NCBI GenBank assembly: GCA_002633025.1 | Contig: NMRB01001564.1 | Location: 1-64,000, forward strand | Direction: 5' to 3' | DNA length: 64,000 nucleotides | Source: Notospermus geniculatus | Taxonomy: Eukaryota; Nemertea; Pilidiophora; Heteronemertea; Lineidae | Part shown: positions 45,601-55,866 of the stretch, in pieces | Numbering within the stretch: the first letter of the stretch is position 1 | Layout: the number at the start of each line of letters is the position of its first letter | The notes under the pieces: model-generated | Database searches by the model: none | Seen by the model: the letters and a program-made list of their open reading frames with translations, nothing else | Told to the model about the DNA's origin: nothing | Made by a program: the position numbers and the translations under genes

Positions 45601-48600
45601 TGCGAGACTAACCCCCACCCCCACCCCGAATACGCGACTGTGCTCTGGTTGAAGAAACCTGGCTAAAATTACGTTTCAACGGTTGTCCCGGGGTCTAGAT
45701 TGACAGACTCCAAAGTGCAAATCTGACTTGTGACAAAATGGCTATATCTCCGGAATAGAAGCAACTACGACGACGCAACAAGCGCCAAAAGAAAGAGGAG
45801 AAAAAAGTAGCTTTATTTTGACCAAGTTTCAGACGCGTACGAGCAACGGTTTTGGAGATATAGACGTTTAAATATTGGCCACCTGACGAAAACGTAGGCC
45901 GAACGAGAGAATTTCCTCACAACTTGCATCTTCGGCTCTGGCCTGTTTCTCTCACAGACATTTTGGAAGAAGCAAACCTGCATGGGGGGGGGGGGCATTC
46001 CTTTGCCTCCAGAATGAGTGTCTTGTTACCAGTTTTGGTTGCGTATATTTGGGAGCTAGGGACATGACATCACTCAGAAATTCATGTTACGTTTTCACTT
46101 TTAGTTAGGACCGGACACTTTTCTCTTTTAGTTAGGACCGAAAGGGTTAAGTCCCCGTCCGGGGCCCGTACGGCGAGTAAAAACAGACATTTTGACCAAT
46201 TTCTACGATACCCAGTTTGATCCAGTTTAATTTCCGCTTATCGGTTGAGGCCATTCCGGCAGGATATCGCCTATCCGAGTTTCAGTCTCTAAAATCCACA
46301 GCAAGCCGCTGGACGCAGTGATCCCGGGACCCGCCGCTAGGCGGGATATTCATTCGAGGTCTATTGCGGATCGTGAGGTCACGTGGCTTAGTCCTAAACG
46401 CATGATTATGCTGGAGGCATTGGACCTGATTGAGGCCCAGAAATCAACAAAGGGAGCTTCTTTATGTGTATTGTTTGCAGTCAAAACAAAGTTCATTTTC
46501 ATAGAATAGGATCGGCGACGTTGTTCTGAGAAAAAAAGTTGGAATATTTGTGAAAAAAGCGATGAAAAATCGATACGCACGAAATGCAACGTCACGAAAG
46601 TTGTGTACACTCTCCAATACCACCGCTCTTTGCCCTGGAGAATGCACAGAACTCACATTTCTATGACGTGTACAATATCAGTGACGTCATTCCAATAAAG
46701 TCAGCCAATCTCTCAAGTTTGGCATGATTTAACAAATTGGTAGAACTTTAGAATCCCTGATCACATGGATCAGCATGGTCAGACATGTCACATGTCAGAA
46801 CAGAAGTGGCACACAGTGAAAATAATTATAAACACATGAAAATGACACACTGATAAGCCAACGTCTACTGCGAGGATTAAATAGCAGCGGTTGTCTGTAA
46901 TCGCAACTCGCTGGCGTACAAAGAAACTTTGTACTTCTGTACAAAAGTTCCCTTTGGACGGCAGCGAGTTGTGATTACAGGCAACAGCTGCACTGCAGCG
47001 ACAGCTCCATTTTGCATGCAATTCATACAATACAGCGTTTTTCCTTTTAGTAGCCTAATAACGTCAACAATACATTTCTTGCCTCCTTCCCTTACTTCAA
47101 TACTCATACCATCAACAGAATTATCATGGGCCTATCGTCTGGTCCCGATAACTCTGGGTGGGGAAAATCGTACGGGCCCGGTGCATTTGTGACCTAGGCT
47201 TTAGCGTGCCAGACACCACTGAATGGTATTAAGTTTATGACGTCATATGGTGAGAACTGTTAGACCGCCATCTTTGTTGGCAACATCTCTATTGACTCAC
47301 TGAATGATAAGGTTTCTCCAAATTGATCATGACAATGGTCTATTGGTGTGCTCACCAATAGACCATTCTCGAGATCGCAGAAATTATCCGCGGTATGCAT
47401 CACCGGCAAACTAGGGTACAGGTGAAAATTATTACACGGGTGTTTTAACGGAAGTAATGGCTAATTCGATTATGATAATGTGATATCTGGGGCCGATTTC
47501 ACAAAGGGTGTTTAAGACTTAGACGTGTAACGTCACTAAATGCACGCACTTCCACCATTGCATTTGATGAAGTTACACGCGTCTAAGTCTTAAACATCCT
47601 TTGTGAAATCGGTCCCTGATGTATTTTTGTATATCCGATCTTTAGAAAAACGGGAAATTGACAGTACACGCGAAGTACAAAAGAGAAGGAGACAACCGAA
47701 CTATTGAGGAGTGCTATGCGTATCCACTCGCAGGGGAATTTGGAAAACCGTGGCAATGCATTTTAGGTAGGTATATAGAGCCCTACAATGCACTTCGCCT
47801 TGGTCTTATTCTACACTTCACCAAATTCGACAAAGAAGATTTCGACCTACACAGGAAAAAGAAATCAACTCGAGTGGAGACTCAGATCTCACTATAGGGA
47901 CAAAATGGTTCGAAATAGTACTTTTCGACTCAAAATGAAACAGAAAATATTTCGGCCCGAGACAATGACATCTCATTCTGAGTTGAGTGATCTCAGAATG
48001 AGAGTGTCAGGATCTCGGACCAAAATATTTTCTCTCAGATCGAGACTGTCATTATCCCAATTCGAAATATTTTCTCTCGGAACGAGATGTCAGTCTCTCG
48101 GCCCAAACTATTTTCCGTTTCATTTTGCGACAAAAGGTATTTCGAACCATTATTTGTCCCCATAGTGAGACTTTGAGTCTGCATTCGATTTGATTTCTTT
48201 TTTCTGTGTAGTATCACTCTCGGCTAGGTACACCCACTGGCTTTGTATGGGTTGGACAGGGCACCAGGAACGTTGGTTCCCGATTCCGCCGCCAGGGTAT
48301 AGATACTGAGACATTCCTCACGCATTTAGTGGCACTTTAATAGTTTCTATTCAAAAGAACTTACGATGTGTTCATTCCTGTGTGCGTCTTTTCCAGATGA
48401 TACAAGGTTTTTTACGGATCTGGGAGGAGATTACCTCCTCGACCTTTCTCCGAACGCCTATGGACTAATCTCAATGATGTCGGGCACGTGTGCACCCACC
48501 AGAGCGGACGTGGATTACATCAGAAATTCAACATCTGGTAAGAAATGTTCAGAATTTATGGTTCGGTTCCAAAGTCAGCGTTTTTAATGCCACATGGCTC

Positions 48601-48784
48601 TTTTTTGTTTACATGTCTTGAAAGCAAAGATAGCAAAGATACATTATTTAAGAACTCAAAAAGCTTCCATCTTCAAACTTGAACCTCAACATCTGCAGGC
48701 TTAACCCATCCCACCTCAATTACAGCGGATTCCGCCGTGGTTTCCGGCGATCGGATAGTCTCGCTCAGCCAGACCCTCGGTTAG
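42502..48784 (+). CDS. Ependymin-related secreted protein, five-exon gene model
   Basis: Exons joined at GT-AG sites with matching phases: 42502-42665, 44747-44840, 47646-47766, 48397-48537 and a tentative last exon 48699-48784; total 201 codons plus stop, close to the usual 200-220 aa of ependymin-related proteins. Exon 1 gives a signal peptide (MKSFIVVVCLTVLVGMATP) directly followed by CC-x-P, the conserved start of the mature domain. Exons 3 and 4 give EECYAYPL and GTCAPT, placed like the conserved cysteines of the family; NYT and NST are candidate glycosylation sites. Ependymin-related proteins are secreted or lysosomal calcium- and lipid-binding glycoproteins with a hydrophobic-pocket beta fold. 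Introns 1 to 3 are filled with foldback elements. The family call rests on cysteine spacing and size, not on a search; exon phases are the strongest evidence for the gene itself. The last exon is the least certain. Confidence 0.65.
42839..43063. mobile_element. Small foldback (gcagtacttccacctatc) nested in intron 1
   Basis: gcagtacttccacctatc (42840) is mirrored by gataggtggaagtactgc (ends 43060). The interior is rich in cacgggtctaaaaaaccc and ccccgtgtctattagacacg palindromes, similar to text at 62980-63110. TA is present on both sides. Confidence 0.8.
43066..44121. mobile_element. Inverted-repeat element (gagttgttg...caacaactc), 1.06 kb, nested in intron 1
   Basis: gagttgttgttgcttattcc (43066) and cagtccgcgcccc are mirrored by ggggcgcggactgttgggaa and aagcaacaactc (44121). 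TA is on both sides (43064-43065, 44122-44123); the TA on the right continues the interrupted outer MITE (ctattgtctg). Confidence 0.8.
43380..43770. mobile_element. Innermost foldback in the intron 1 stack
   Basis: gattcgacgctgaaaaatac / tgcaggagcgatc (left) pairs with gatcgctcttgca / gtatttttccgcgtcgaatc (right); catgattagcgg pairs with ccgctatgtaatcatg. The loop is near 43570. Confidence 0.75.
44351..44684. mobile_element. Foldback (gaagtacgaa), intron 1, adjacent to exon 2
   Basis: gaagtacgaagaacgaaact and gtaatgtatttcaggagatg are mirrored by catctcctgaaatacattac and gtatttcgtacttc. It ends about 60 bp before the exon 2 acceptor. Confidence 0.85.
44747..44840 (+). CDS. Ependymin-related gene, exon 2
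   Basis: Acceptor gttcatttcag|C and donor AAG|GTAAGC; 94 bp. Joins exon 1 in phase 2 and ends in phase 0. Reads GSFDFAEQKFYLTIHKG then LAKMLIELDK. Confidence 0.75.
44851..45434. mobile_element. Foldback (gggtagttattaagtacgga), intron 2
   Basis: gggtagttattaagtacgga (44852) is mirrored by tccgtacttaataactaccc (ends 45433); aatcgtggttgcaaacggaa pairs with ttccgtttgcaaccacgatt. Its left end lies about 10 bp after the exon 2 splice donor. Confidence 0.9.
45435..46883. other. Intron 2 sequence; no separate gene seen
   Basis: A poly-G run is at 45985-45995. A 63-codon frame at 46318 has no recognisable features. Nothing else supported. Confidence 0.4.
46884..46992. repeat. Foldback, intron 2
   Basis: gcagcggttgtctgtaatcg is mirrored by gtgattacaggcaacagctg; the centre gtacaaagaaactttgtac is itself palindromic. 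Confidence 0.75.
47489..47616. mobile_element. Foldback MITE (GGGGCCGATTTCACAAAGGG), copy 1, intron 2
   Basis: ggggccgatttcacaaaggg is mirrored by cctttgtgaaatcggtccc. Arms are about 55 bp including gtttaagacttagacg. It ends 29 bp before exon 3. Copy 2 is at 63545-63672. Confidence 0.9.
47646..47766 (+). CDS. Ependymin-related gene, exon 3
   Basis: Acceptor gatctttag|AAAAAC and donor TTTTAG|GTAGGT; 121 bp, phase 0 in and phase 1 out. Reads KNGKLTVHAKYKREG then EECYAYPLAGEFG. Confidence 0.7.
47848..48210. mobile_element. Foldback with agaaaatatttcg motifs, intron 3
   Basis: tacacaggaaaaagaaatca (47848) is mirrored by gatttcttttttctgtgta (ends 48210); gactcagatctcactatagg pairs with cccatagtgagactttgagtc. 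The interior repeats aaatattttctctcgga-type words. Confidence 0.8.
48397..48537 (+). CDS. Ependymin-related gene, exon 4
   Basis: Acceptor tcttttccag|AT and donor TCTG|GTAAGA; 141 bp, phase 1 to phase 1. Reads DTRFFTDLGGDYLLDLSPNA then GTCAPTRADVDYI. Confidence 0.75.
48699..48784 (+). CDS. Ependymin-related gene, possible last exon 5
   Basis: Acceptor acatctgcag|GC, in phase with exon 4; open for 28 codons to TAG. The final part (gtctcgctcagccagaccct) resembles repeat text, so this exon is tentative; another last exon further downstream is possible. Confidence 0.4.
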
Positions 48785-49098
48785 TCTCGCGCAGCAGACA
48801 ACCGGAGTGTCTGGCCCCTATCGAAGTATTTTTGTAACGACATCCGGGTACCCACGACCCGATCCTGGACATGCATACCCGGATGTAAATTTATACAGAG
48901 CTATGCGTTAAGTCAGAGCATCGATTCAGCTCCTATATTATGTCGCAGGAACGGTGATAAAAATACAGAAAATGATTAAGATGTAAATAATATGTGTCAG
49001 AAAGCTCGATCAGACTAATTTGAGACATTGTTTCAGTTTTATATTGCGGTTCGTTAAGATCCAAAGAAAGAAATAGCACTAAAATTGACACACAACGT
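48785..49098. other. No further gene seen
   Basis: Region after the candidate stop; no aataaa signal is certain. Confidence 0.35.
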
Positions 49099-49316
49099 GA
49101 TAATATACAGGAAGTCAACTTCCAGATTTTGCAAATTTTCGACCCCAACCGGGGTCTTCTTCAGGCTGGCACTTAACAGTACAAGACTCTAGAATAGACT
49201 CAAGTCTATTCCAGAGTCTATTCTAGAGTCTTGTACTGTTAAGTGCCAGCCTGAAGAAGACCCCGGTTGGGGTCGAAAATTTGCAAAATCTGGAAGTTGA
49301 CTTCCTGTATATTATC
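49099..49316. repeat. Inverted pair of hammerhead-like modules
   Basis: gataatatacaggaagtcaa is mirrored by ttgacttcctgtatattatc with nearly perfect 105-bp arms. On the plus strand 49251-49277 reads CTGAAGA, the hairpin GACCCC-GGTT-GGGGTC and GAAA; the left arm carries the same module on the minus strand (49166-49121). Stem III is weak here (AATTTGCAAAAT). Confidence 0.65.
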
Positions 49317-51032
49317 GCGGTTCGTTAAGAAATACTTATGGCGCGTTTGAATCAACGTCTGTGTGTGAGCGCCACCTGTGGAACCGTTAGAATAATGGAT
49401 GCGTCTGGGGCCAGACTCTGATCCAAGCGTAGGAAGCGGAGCGAGATCAGAGGCTGGCGGTGCGAGACTGGCGAGCGGAGCGGTGTTCGCAGGCACTTGG
49501 ACAAATACCAAGCCATGATTTGTTACACCATCGAAGGATTGTCAAAACCCTATGAAAACTACACCGCTCGCCGCAAACCACGGCGGAATCCACTGTTGTG
49601 AAAACGGGGCTTAAAGCGTGAAACCAATGGGGAACCGGAGGAACTAACGTCACGACGTGGCGCTGCAAGCGGTGCGACCGAAGTTTCTTTTTTCTAACGT
49701 TATTTCCATTTATTTCTGGCGTGAAAACAACCATTTTGTTCCGGTCGCATGGCATTAAAATTTACATCATCTTGTAGCAGATGAAAATTTCTGTATTTTT
49801 CGCTGCTTTCTTCCTTAAAATGAAGAAATGGGATGGTGATAATGGTAAGGGATCATCTCAAAATTGACTGAAGCTGAATAAGACGAAATGATTTAGTCTC
49901 TCCCTGAACCCCCTCCCCCTCTCAAAAGACGAAAAAAATCAAATGTCTGGCTTCATATTTATTTTTCAGCGTTATTAGTCTCTTTTCAAATAAAAGATAC
50001 AATGTAGGTAGTCTGCAATGCAATGTACAGTCTTAATATATTGTCCACGGCATGGCCCCAACAACGATGAGGCCAAAGAATGTAAAAAGACGAAATGACA
50101 GGCCCCAAAATGCAGACCCCCCCCCCCAGACGAAATCCTTTCGTCTTTTTCAGCTTCAACCAATTTTGAGATGATCCCTAACGTCTTTATCTCATTACTC
50201 CTTGTTACATTGCCGCGTGGGGCGGAGGGTACCGTACGACAGACCGAACACGAACTCAAGTGTAAGCTTACGAAGATTTAATTATCAACTAGTATATATA
50301 CCCTATACACCGTGATTTTTATGTCAATAATAACGCGCGGCGCCTAATGATCTATGGAGTTCGGAACGCGAAAGGGAGCAGGTTCGGAGGAGTGAGGTAG
50401 CGGGTTCAACGTTACCGTAAACAACAGCTTTTCCCCCGAGATGTCTCGGCAGGACCGTTCGGATTCGTGGCTTCCGTATCGATAGCAATGCGTTCAGCGT
50501 CGTTCCGACCGCTCGGCAATCGTGTCAGCCGTTCGTGGCTGTGTCCAACGCCCGTACGTTAGGCGCGCAGACCGTTCTGCTTCGTTCCAACCAGCAACCG
50601 TATACGGATACCAAAGACAGCCTTCCGTGACTGCCCAAACACACCGTACGTGTACGTTTAATCGTGCAAATCGTTCGGCCCGCTACCATACACGTGTGTC
50701 GTCGACGTGACCACGTTCAACTCCTAACCAAGAACCTGCTCAGCTCCCTATATCGTGCGGAATTGCGCAACGCGTGAGGTAACGTTCGCCGGTGAATAAG
50801 CGTTCACAGTCACTGGACTAAACAATTCTATCTTGGATTGTAACACTCCTGTAGAAAATGTACAGCTCATTTTTTTCAGGACGTAACGTCAACACTAAAA
50901 CGACGTCAATGACGTCGCTTCGGTCGCACTGCTCGCAGCGCCGACCTGTCGGGATAAACAGCACTCCGGTTCCTCATTATTTTCAATGTTCAAATTTGTA
51001 CTCAGACTTCAAGCGTGAACGTGAACTCCAAC
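49317..51032. other. No gene seen
   Basis: Short frames only. 50340-50760 contains a loose inverted pair (gggagcaggttcgg / aagaacctgctcagctccc). A run of C is at 50118-50127. Confidence 0.4.
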
Positions 51033-51322
51033 TATAGTTCGAATTGTAAACATTACGGTGTGCCACCTATTGCCAACTTCTGGTAGTAACAAATCAGATA
51101 AAATCGAATTAAATCTCGCCTTTCACAACTTTTTGTTTGTTTTTGAGCGTAAATTCATAAATATATTTCAATTACAAGAATATTTATCATGATAGATATA
51201 AAAATAGATAACATTAATGTTTTGGTATACACGGTGCTGCCACCTGTCCGAGGAAAAATAATTATTATAATCAACCATGTAAATACAAACAAACCGTAAT
51301 GTTTACAATTCGAACTAGAGCA
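51033..51322. mobile_element. Foldback (ttcgaattgtaaacattacggt)
   Basis: tagttcgaattgtaaacatt (51035) is mirrored by aatgtttacaattcgaacta (ends about 51317). Confidence 0.8.
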
Positions 51323-51657
51323 CCTTTAACTCCGACTTCAAGCGCGAAACTCAATTTCAGTCGACAAACCTGGACTTAGACTTCAAGCCTGAATCTCAAC
51401 TTCAATATTCAAATTTGGACTCCGACTTCGATCTTCAAGCTCGAACGCTAAATCTGGAGTGCAAGCTTGAAGATTGAAGACTGAATGAGCCTTCTGGGCT
51501 TCCGTAGAGAACGACTTCTTGATCTCCATTGTTACAACAGAAGGCGCTCCTTACCTCGCACCAATCTGTTACGCCGTGCTCACAGGATTGTGGGTAATCA
51601 AGATGGCGTCGGGTGATTGACAGCGAACTACTTACTTGGCTGATCATGTGATCCCTC

Positions 51658-51847
51658 GATAGCCCTTTTTCAAAATCACGTGACGTCTTTGTGCGGAGCT
51701 ACGTTTAGGGGCCCGAGTGACGTCACACAAACTGCGTCATGACTTTTTGCACCGCCAAATGCCATGACGCTGTTTGTGTGACGTCACTCGGGGCCCCTAA
51801 ACGTAGCTCCGCACAAAGACGTCACGTGATTTTGAAAAAGGGCTATC
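51658..51847. repeat. Near-perfect 190-bp palindrome carrying CRE and E-box motifs
   Basis: gatagccctttttcaaaatc is mirrored by gattttgaaaaagggctatc. The arms contain tcacgtgacgtc and full TGACGTCA sites at 51718-51725 and 51779-51786; the centre is near 51752. Confidence 0.9.
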
Positions 51848-52360
51848 CCTGCAGTATTCTAGGATCAAAATACCTATAAACCTCGCTTATGATGAGATTT
51901 GTTACTTGCCATACAATTATTCACAAAAAATCTGTGAATATATTTGCATTAAACGAAGAATGTTAAGCCCAACTAACTTGGACTTATTTTTCGGTTCAGA
52001 TTCCTACGCTGTGATGAGGTCGCGGACGTACACGTCGGCCAAATCTGGCCGGCCGATGTGATGCGTTCCACGGCTACACAGGTCTGTGCAAAAGCAGTCT
52101 CGTGCAGCCTGTGTGGACACAATGCTTGATCTCCATTAGCAGATTCTACCAAAGTAGGATGATAACCGACAAATTGCATTCATTCTATTCCAGCCTTCAG
52201 AACGGTGGGTGTTCAATTGGAAGTCACCAATGTTGAGAGCAAAATTGTGGACGAGAGTGTTTTCAAGCCACCATGCAAAGCAGAGACAAGCAAAGTTCCC
52301 CCTGGCCAGGTCTTGTTTATTTCCTCTTTCTCAGCCTTTGCCTTGCCGATTGAATACAAC

Positions 52361-52821
52361 CATAAAGGAATCAACCATAAAGGTTTACCTGCGAACGATG
52401 AACTTACTGAGGGATACACTTCATGTGTTGCCACCAGATGTCTCTCACTACCTGAATTTTGGCTTTACGTAATAGGCACGCGCTTCAACTTTTTTTGTGG
52501 TGAAGGGGTACATGAACCTGTCAACTTGATCCTTGGAATTCCATTTCTGAGGATAGCAGAGGTATTTCCAGCACAGTTTGTGTTCCACGTGCAAATGTAC
52601 GTTAGTCTATTCAAATCTATACAGATGACCCTGCGCTCACATCGTTCGTGGGGTTCTCATTTTAGTCGGAATTCAACAAAATTTGCAGTAAACGTGCAGA
52701 AGGGCCTCTCCTATCATATGGAAGAGTCAGAATGCAAATCTATTGAGGTATAAAGGGATACTGTCCACATTCATAAAATGCTAAATTTGTAAGTTGAACA
52801 TTTATGGTTGATTCCTTTATG
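52361..52821. mobile_element. Inverted-repeat element with 7-bp target duplication ATACAAC, 461 bp
   Basis: cataaaggaatcaaccataa (52361) is mirrored by ttatggttgattcctttatg (ends 52821). ATACAAC stands before (52354-52360) and after (52822-52828); copy A has the uninterrupted site. Confidence 0.8.
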
Positions 52822-52836
52822 ATACAACACAGTAGT

Positions 52837-53369
52837 CTCGGGCACCCAGACCCTGTATAATGCATAGCATATACGAGGGTCTGGGACAGAGCGCCGTTTT
52901 CGTTGTGACGGTGATTTTATTTCATCACCCGTCGCTGATTGGCTAATCAGGGACAGAGCTAGTCATTCATTTCCATCCGCCGATTCCCCCCATTTGAAAA
53001 TCACAATCCGGCTGCTGATTGGGCAAGAGAAGTGATCATGTGATTTCATCATGGCGACGACCATAAAATGTCAGTTGGAATTTTTCGACTACGTCTTCCA
53101 AGCGGATACACAGTTTTCAGCCTGAAATTCAACTCCAGTAAGTTGACGCTGTTTAGTACGCTATTTCAGGTCACTTCAGCAATCGATTCATTGGCAGATT
53201 CAGACATTTTGGAAGGTTTCGAGGTGAAATACAATCCATTAATGGAAGCAACCGTCTTATGTCACGTGACCTGCTACAGCATTACCCACAATGCACTGTA
53301 TTACAGTGAAAACGTCGGTCTGGCCCAGACGTTCGTATCTACATATGAACGGCTGGGTGCCCGAGACGA
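52837..53369. mobile_element. Inverted-repeat element CTCGGGCACCCAG, about 530 bp
   Basis: ctcgggcacccag (52837) is mirrored by ctgggtgcccgag (ends 53365). acaacacagtagt is found on both sides (52824-52836, 53370-53382), a long duplication whose exact extent is unclear. Inside, an ATGGCGACGACC context resembles a first exon, but no gene is supported. Confidence 0.65.
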
Positions 53370-53470
53370 ACAACACAGTAGTTCCAAAATCTTCGTTACC
53401 TAGGCTGTGACATCGCTACGCCCTCCGACTACGCTCGCACAAACCCTTGGCTTCTTTCGCCGCCGACACT

Positions 53471-55243
53471 TAAAAAAGTTGCTGTAATTTTACAGTAAAA
53501 GTACTGGCAATTGGGTTGCCATTACTTTTTCTGTTAATTTACATGAGGTTTGTAATTTAACTGACCTCTGTAAAACTGTAATAGGTAATTTTACTGATAA
53601 TTCATGAGGAAATACATAAATAATGTTATTTCACAGAAAATGTATGTTAAAAACCTAGCTAACTGGAGCTGGCGGTAAAAAAACAGGACATTTCCTTCTG
53701 TAAAATAACAGTCTTTTTTAACAGTGTACTGTTACTGGCTCTCGGTCTTTTTTCGAAATCACCCCTTTGTTCAGTATGCATTTAGTACTATCAGTTCGTA
53801 CTCATCGCTTTTATTTCAAATGAATATGTCCCATACTTAGCTTACTGCCTTTTTATCATTATGGTCAGCACACCTGTCAGTGTGCTGACCATATTGAGAT
53901 CACAAAATTTCTTTCTTCTTTCTGCTTCTTCCACCATGCGATTTTCCTACGGTTCCCAAAAAACGACTAAATAAATCAAAATACAATCACGATAGCCCTA
54001 TAGCTTATTATTGTATCTAGTGCTGCATATCTGCGAATTTTCCAGAATCCGTTCGTTTGGTGACATAGAAGAGTTTTTCTTGTCAAAATTTAGCGAAATT
54101 GCTGCCACATTCCATTAGTTGCACTCACTCCCCCGGCATGTAATTTTGTCGCTCGTGATTGGCTGTGTATTTTTAAACGCGGATGTAAACATCTCCACAT
54201 GTCATGTCCACTCACAGTGTTTCCAAAATGGCGTCCACCATCATGCAGTCTTCGCTTCAAGCATTCAGAGAAGCAGCGCAATGAATGTCGGCTAAATGGA
54301 TACTCAGTGACCTGTCCCAACAATGTTTTGTATCCTTTGCTCAATATCCTGCGGAAAAGTCTGTTAGTCTGTTAAAGAAAGCACCCTGCTATCTCATTTC
54401 GACTCTTGCACTCGGACAGTTTGCTGTGAACACTCAGTGCACACGGATGGATGCGCGTGTACACGATGATGTGCACGATGTACATGTTTTACACAGAGCG
54501 TGATTCAATGATGCCGCGTCATCGATGTAGGCCTAGCAGTCAAGTGTGCTGACCATCAAATTTGCTGATAAGCAAATTTCTAGAGTTCTAGTTTCGGAAT
54601 TGCTATTTATCCTTATCTGAAAATTCGACACACTGTATATCGCTTTCTAAATAGCTCGCTGTTCTATTCACCGTGTTCACATGTTGTTGTCTGGTACCTC
54701 GTTCCCAGCTAACACGTTTATAAAATGTACTGCTTGAGATGGCACCATGCAAAACCTGATGGCGAGGTCAGGGAGCAAACCTGACAAGCGCTCTGATTGG
54801 TACATTGCTTTGGTCGATGTTGGCGAATAGAGAAATCATGCGCGAAAGTATCCAAGGGAGTGGTGTGGTCTTATGACGTAGTCAATACACGTGGAGTTCC
54901 AGGAAGTAGTTCCAAAGGCAGATATAGTACAAATCGAAAGTCTCCCTATTTGTGGGCTAGAGACGTACTCTAAAATCGTATCTACTCTAAAATCGTATCT
55001 TAACGGTCACTTCAGGAAGAACTATAGGATGTAGTTTATCAAAAAAAACTTTCTTTGATCAAAAGTATTACAGCTCTATATAAGATCCAGGTTTTTAGAG
55101 AGATGTTTTAAATTGCAGCAGTAAAGGGGAGATACTTTATCGAAGCTATGATGCAGTACCCTACACGTATACCCCCCCCCCCACACACACACACACAATA
55201 ATGTACTGCACGTCTTTTATGAAGTTTTGTCCCATGATTTCAG
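53471..55243. other. Intergenic/intronic; small palindromes only
   Basis: 53478-53735 is an aaaagt/actttt and tgtaaaat/attttaca rich tract, possibly a degraded foldback. 53863-53896 is the hairpin atggtcagcacac / gtgtgctgaccat, echoed at 54552. A run of C and an (ac)n tract are at 55170-55197. Confidence 0.45.
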
Positions 55244-55447
55244 ATTCCTACTCCCGCCGACTTCAAGCGTATGGTCCTTGGAGAGTCCAATAATGATGAT
55301 AATCCTCGTCCAACTGCCGAATCAGTTTCTGAAGAGTCGGAGGAAGAAGCGTCCCCAGAGAGTGATGAGAGTGACAATGATGGTGATGGTGAGAGCGAGG
55401 AGAAAAAGAGAAAAAGAGGATGCGCATTAGAGGGCATACTTTGCTAG
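55244..55447 (+). CDS. C-terminal exon, copy B (acidic tail, KKRKRGCAL)
   Basis: Acceptor tcccatgatttcag, 67 codons, TAG at 55445-55447. IPTPADFKRMVLG is followed by an N/D-rich insert absent in copy A, then SVSEESEEEASPES and EEKKRKRGCALEGILC. The unbroken frame and mostly conservative differences from copy A suggest selection or a recent duplication. Unknown family. Confidence 0.6.
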   Translation: MPTPADFKRMVLGESNNDDNPRPTAESVSEESEEEASPESDESDNDGDGESEEKKRKRGCALEGILC

Positions 55448-55540
55448 TAGGTAGGCCTACTTGAGAACCTACATCGGCATTGTAACCTATAGAACACAAG
55501 AGTGTGTTACTGTATGTACTCACATAAAGCTACGAATCTA

Positions 55541-55866
55541 TGACAAGCCGTTTGTTCATTTAATCAAATAAACTAGGTTTTCTTTAAAAAACCTGTTTTT
55601 TTATTAAAAAACCTGGGTTTGTTTTGAAAAAAAATCTTGGTTTTTATACAGAATCTCGAAAAAACTAAGTTTTTTAAAAGAAACTTGGTTTTTTTTGAAA
55701 AAAACAGTTTTTTTTCCATTTTGCCGAAAAGAAAGTAGTTTTTTGTAAAAACAAGTTTAAAAAACAATATTCTTTGCAATGGAGTAAAATAAACCTAGTT
55801 TGTTTTGTAAAAACCATTTAAAAAAAAACTGGTTTATTTGATTAAATGAACAAACGGCTTGCCATA
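55541..55866. mobile_element. AT-rich foldback MITE, copy B
   Basis: gccgtttgttcatttaatca is mirrored by gattaaatgaacaaacggct. Same position relative to the C-terminal exon as in copy A. Confidence 0.85.

Larger units (their letters stand above)
52194..53470 (+). pseudogene. Internal exon fragment, copy B, broken by two insertions
   Basis: After the acceptor ttctattccag the frame reads LEVTNVESKIVDESVFKPPC then ETSKVPPGQVLF and FALPIEYN, as in copy A. At 52361 an element interrupts it; the shared downstream text (agtagttccaaaatcttcgt) resumes at 53376. The 182-codon frame starting at 52205 runs from the exon into the inserted DNA, so its second half is not the original protein. Function unknown. 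Confidence 0.6.

Noticed and set aside
47646-47897. Exon 3 extended to the stop at 47897 as a stand-alone ORF
   Set aside because: A GTAGGT donor at 47767 gives an exact phase match to exon 4; the sequence after it enters a foldback arm.
50522-50710. Arg/Thr-rich 62-codon ORF
   Set aside because: Cgt-rich local composition explains it; no start or splice context and no motif.
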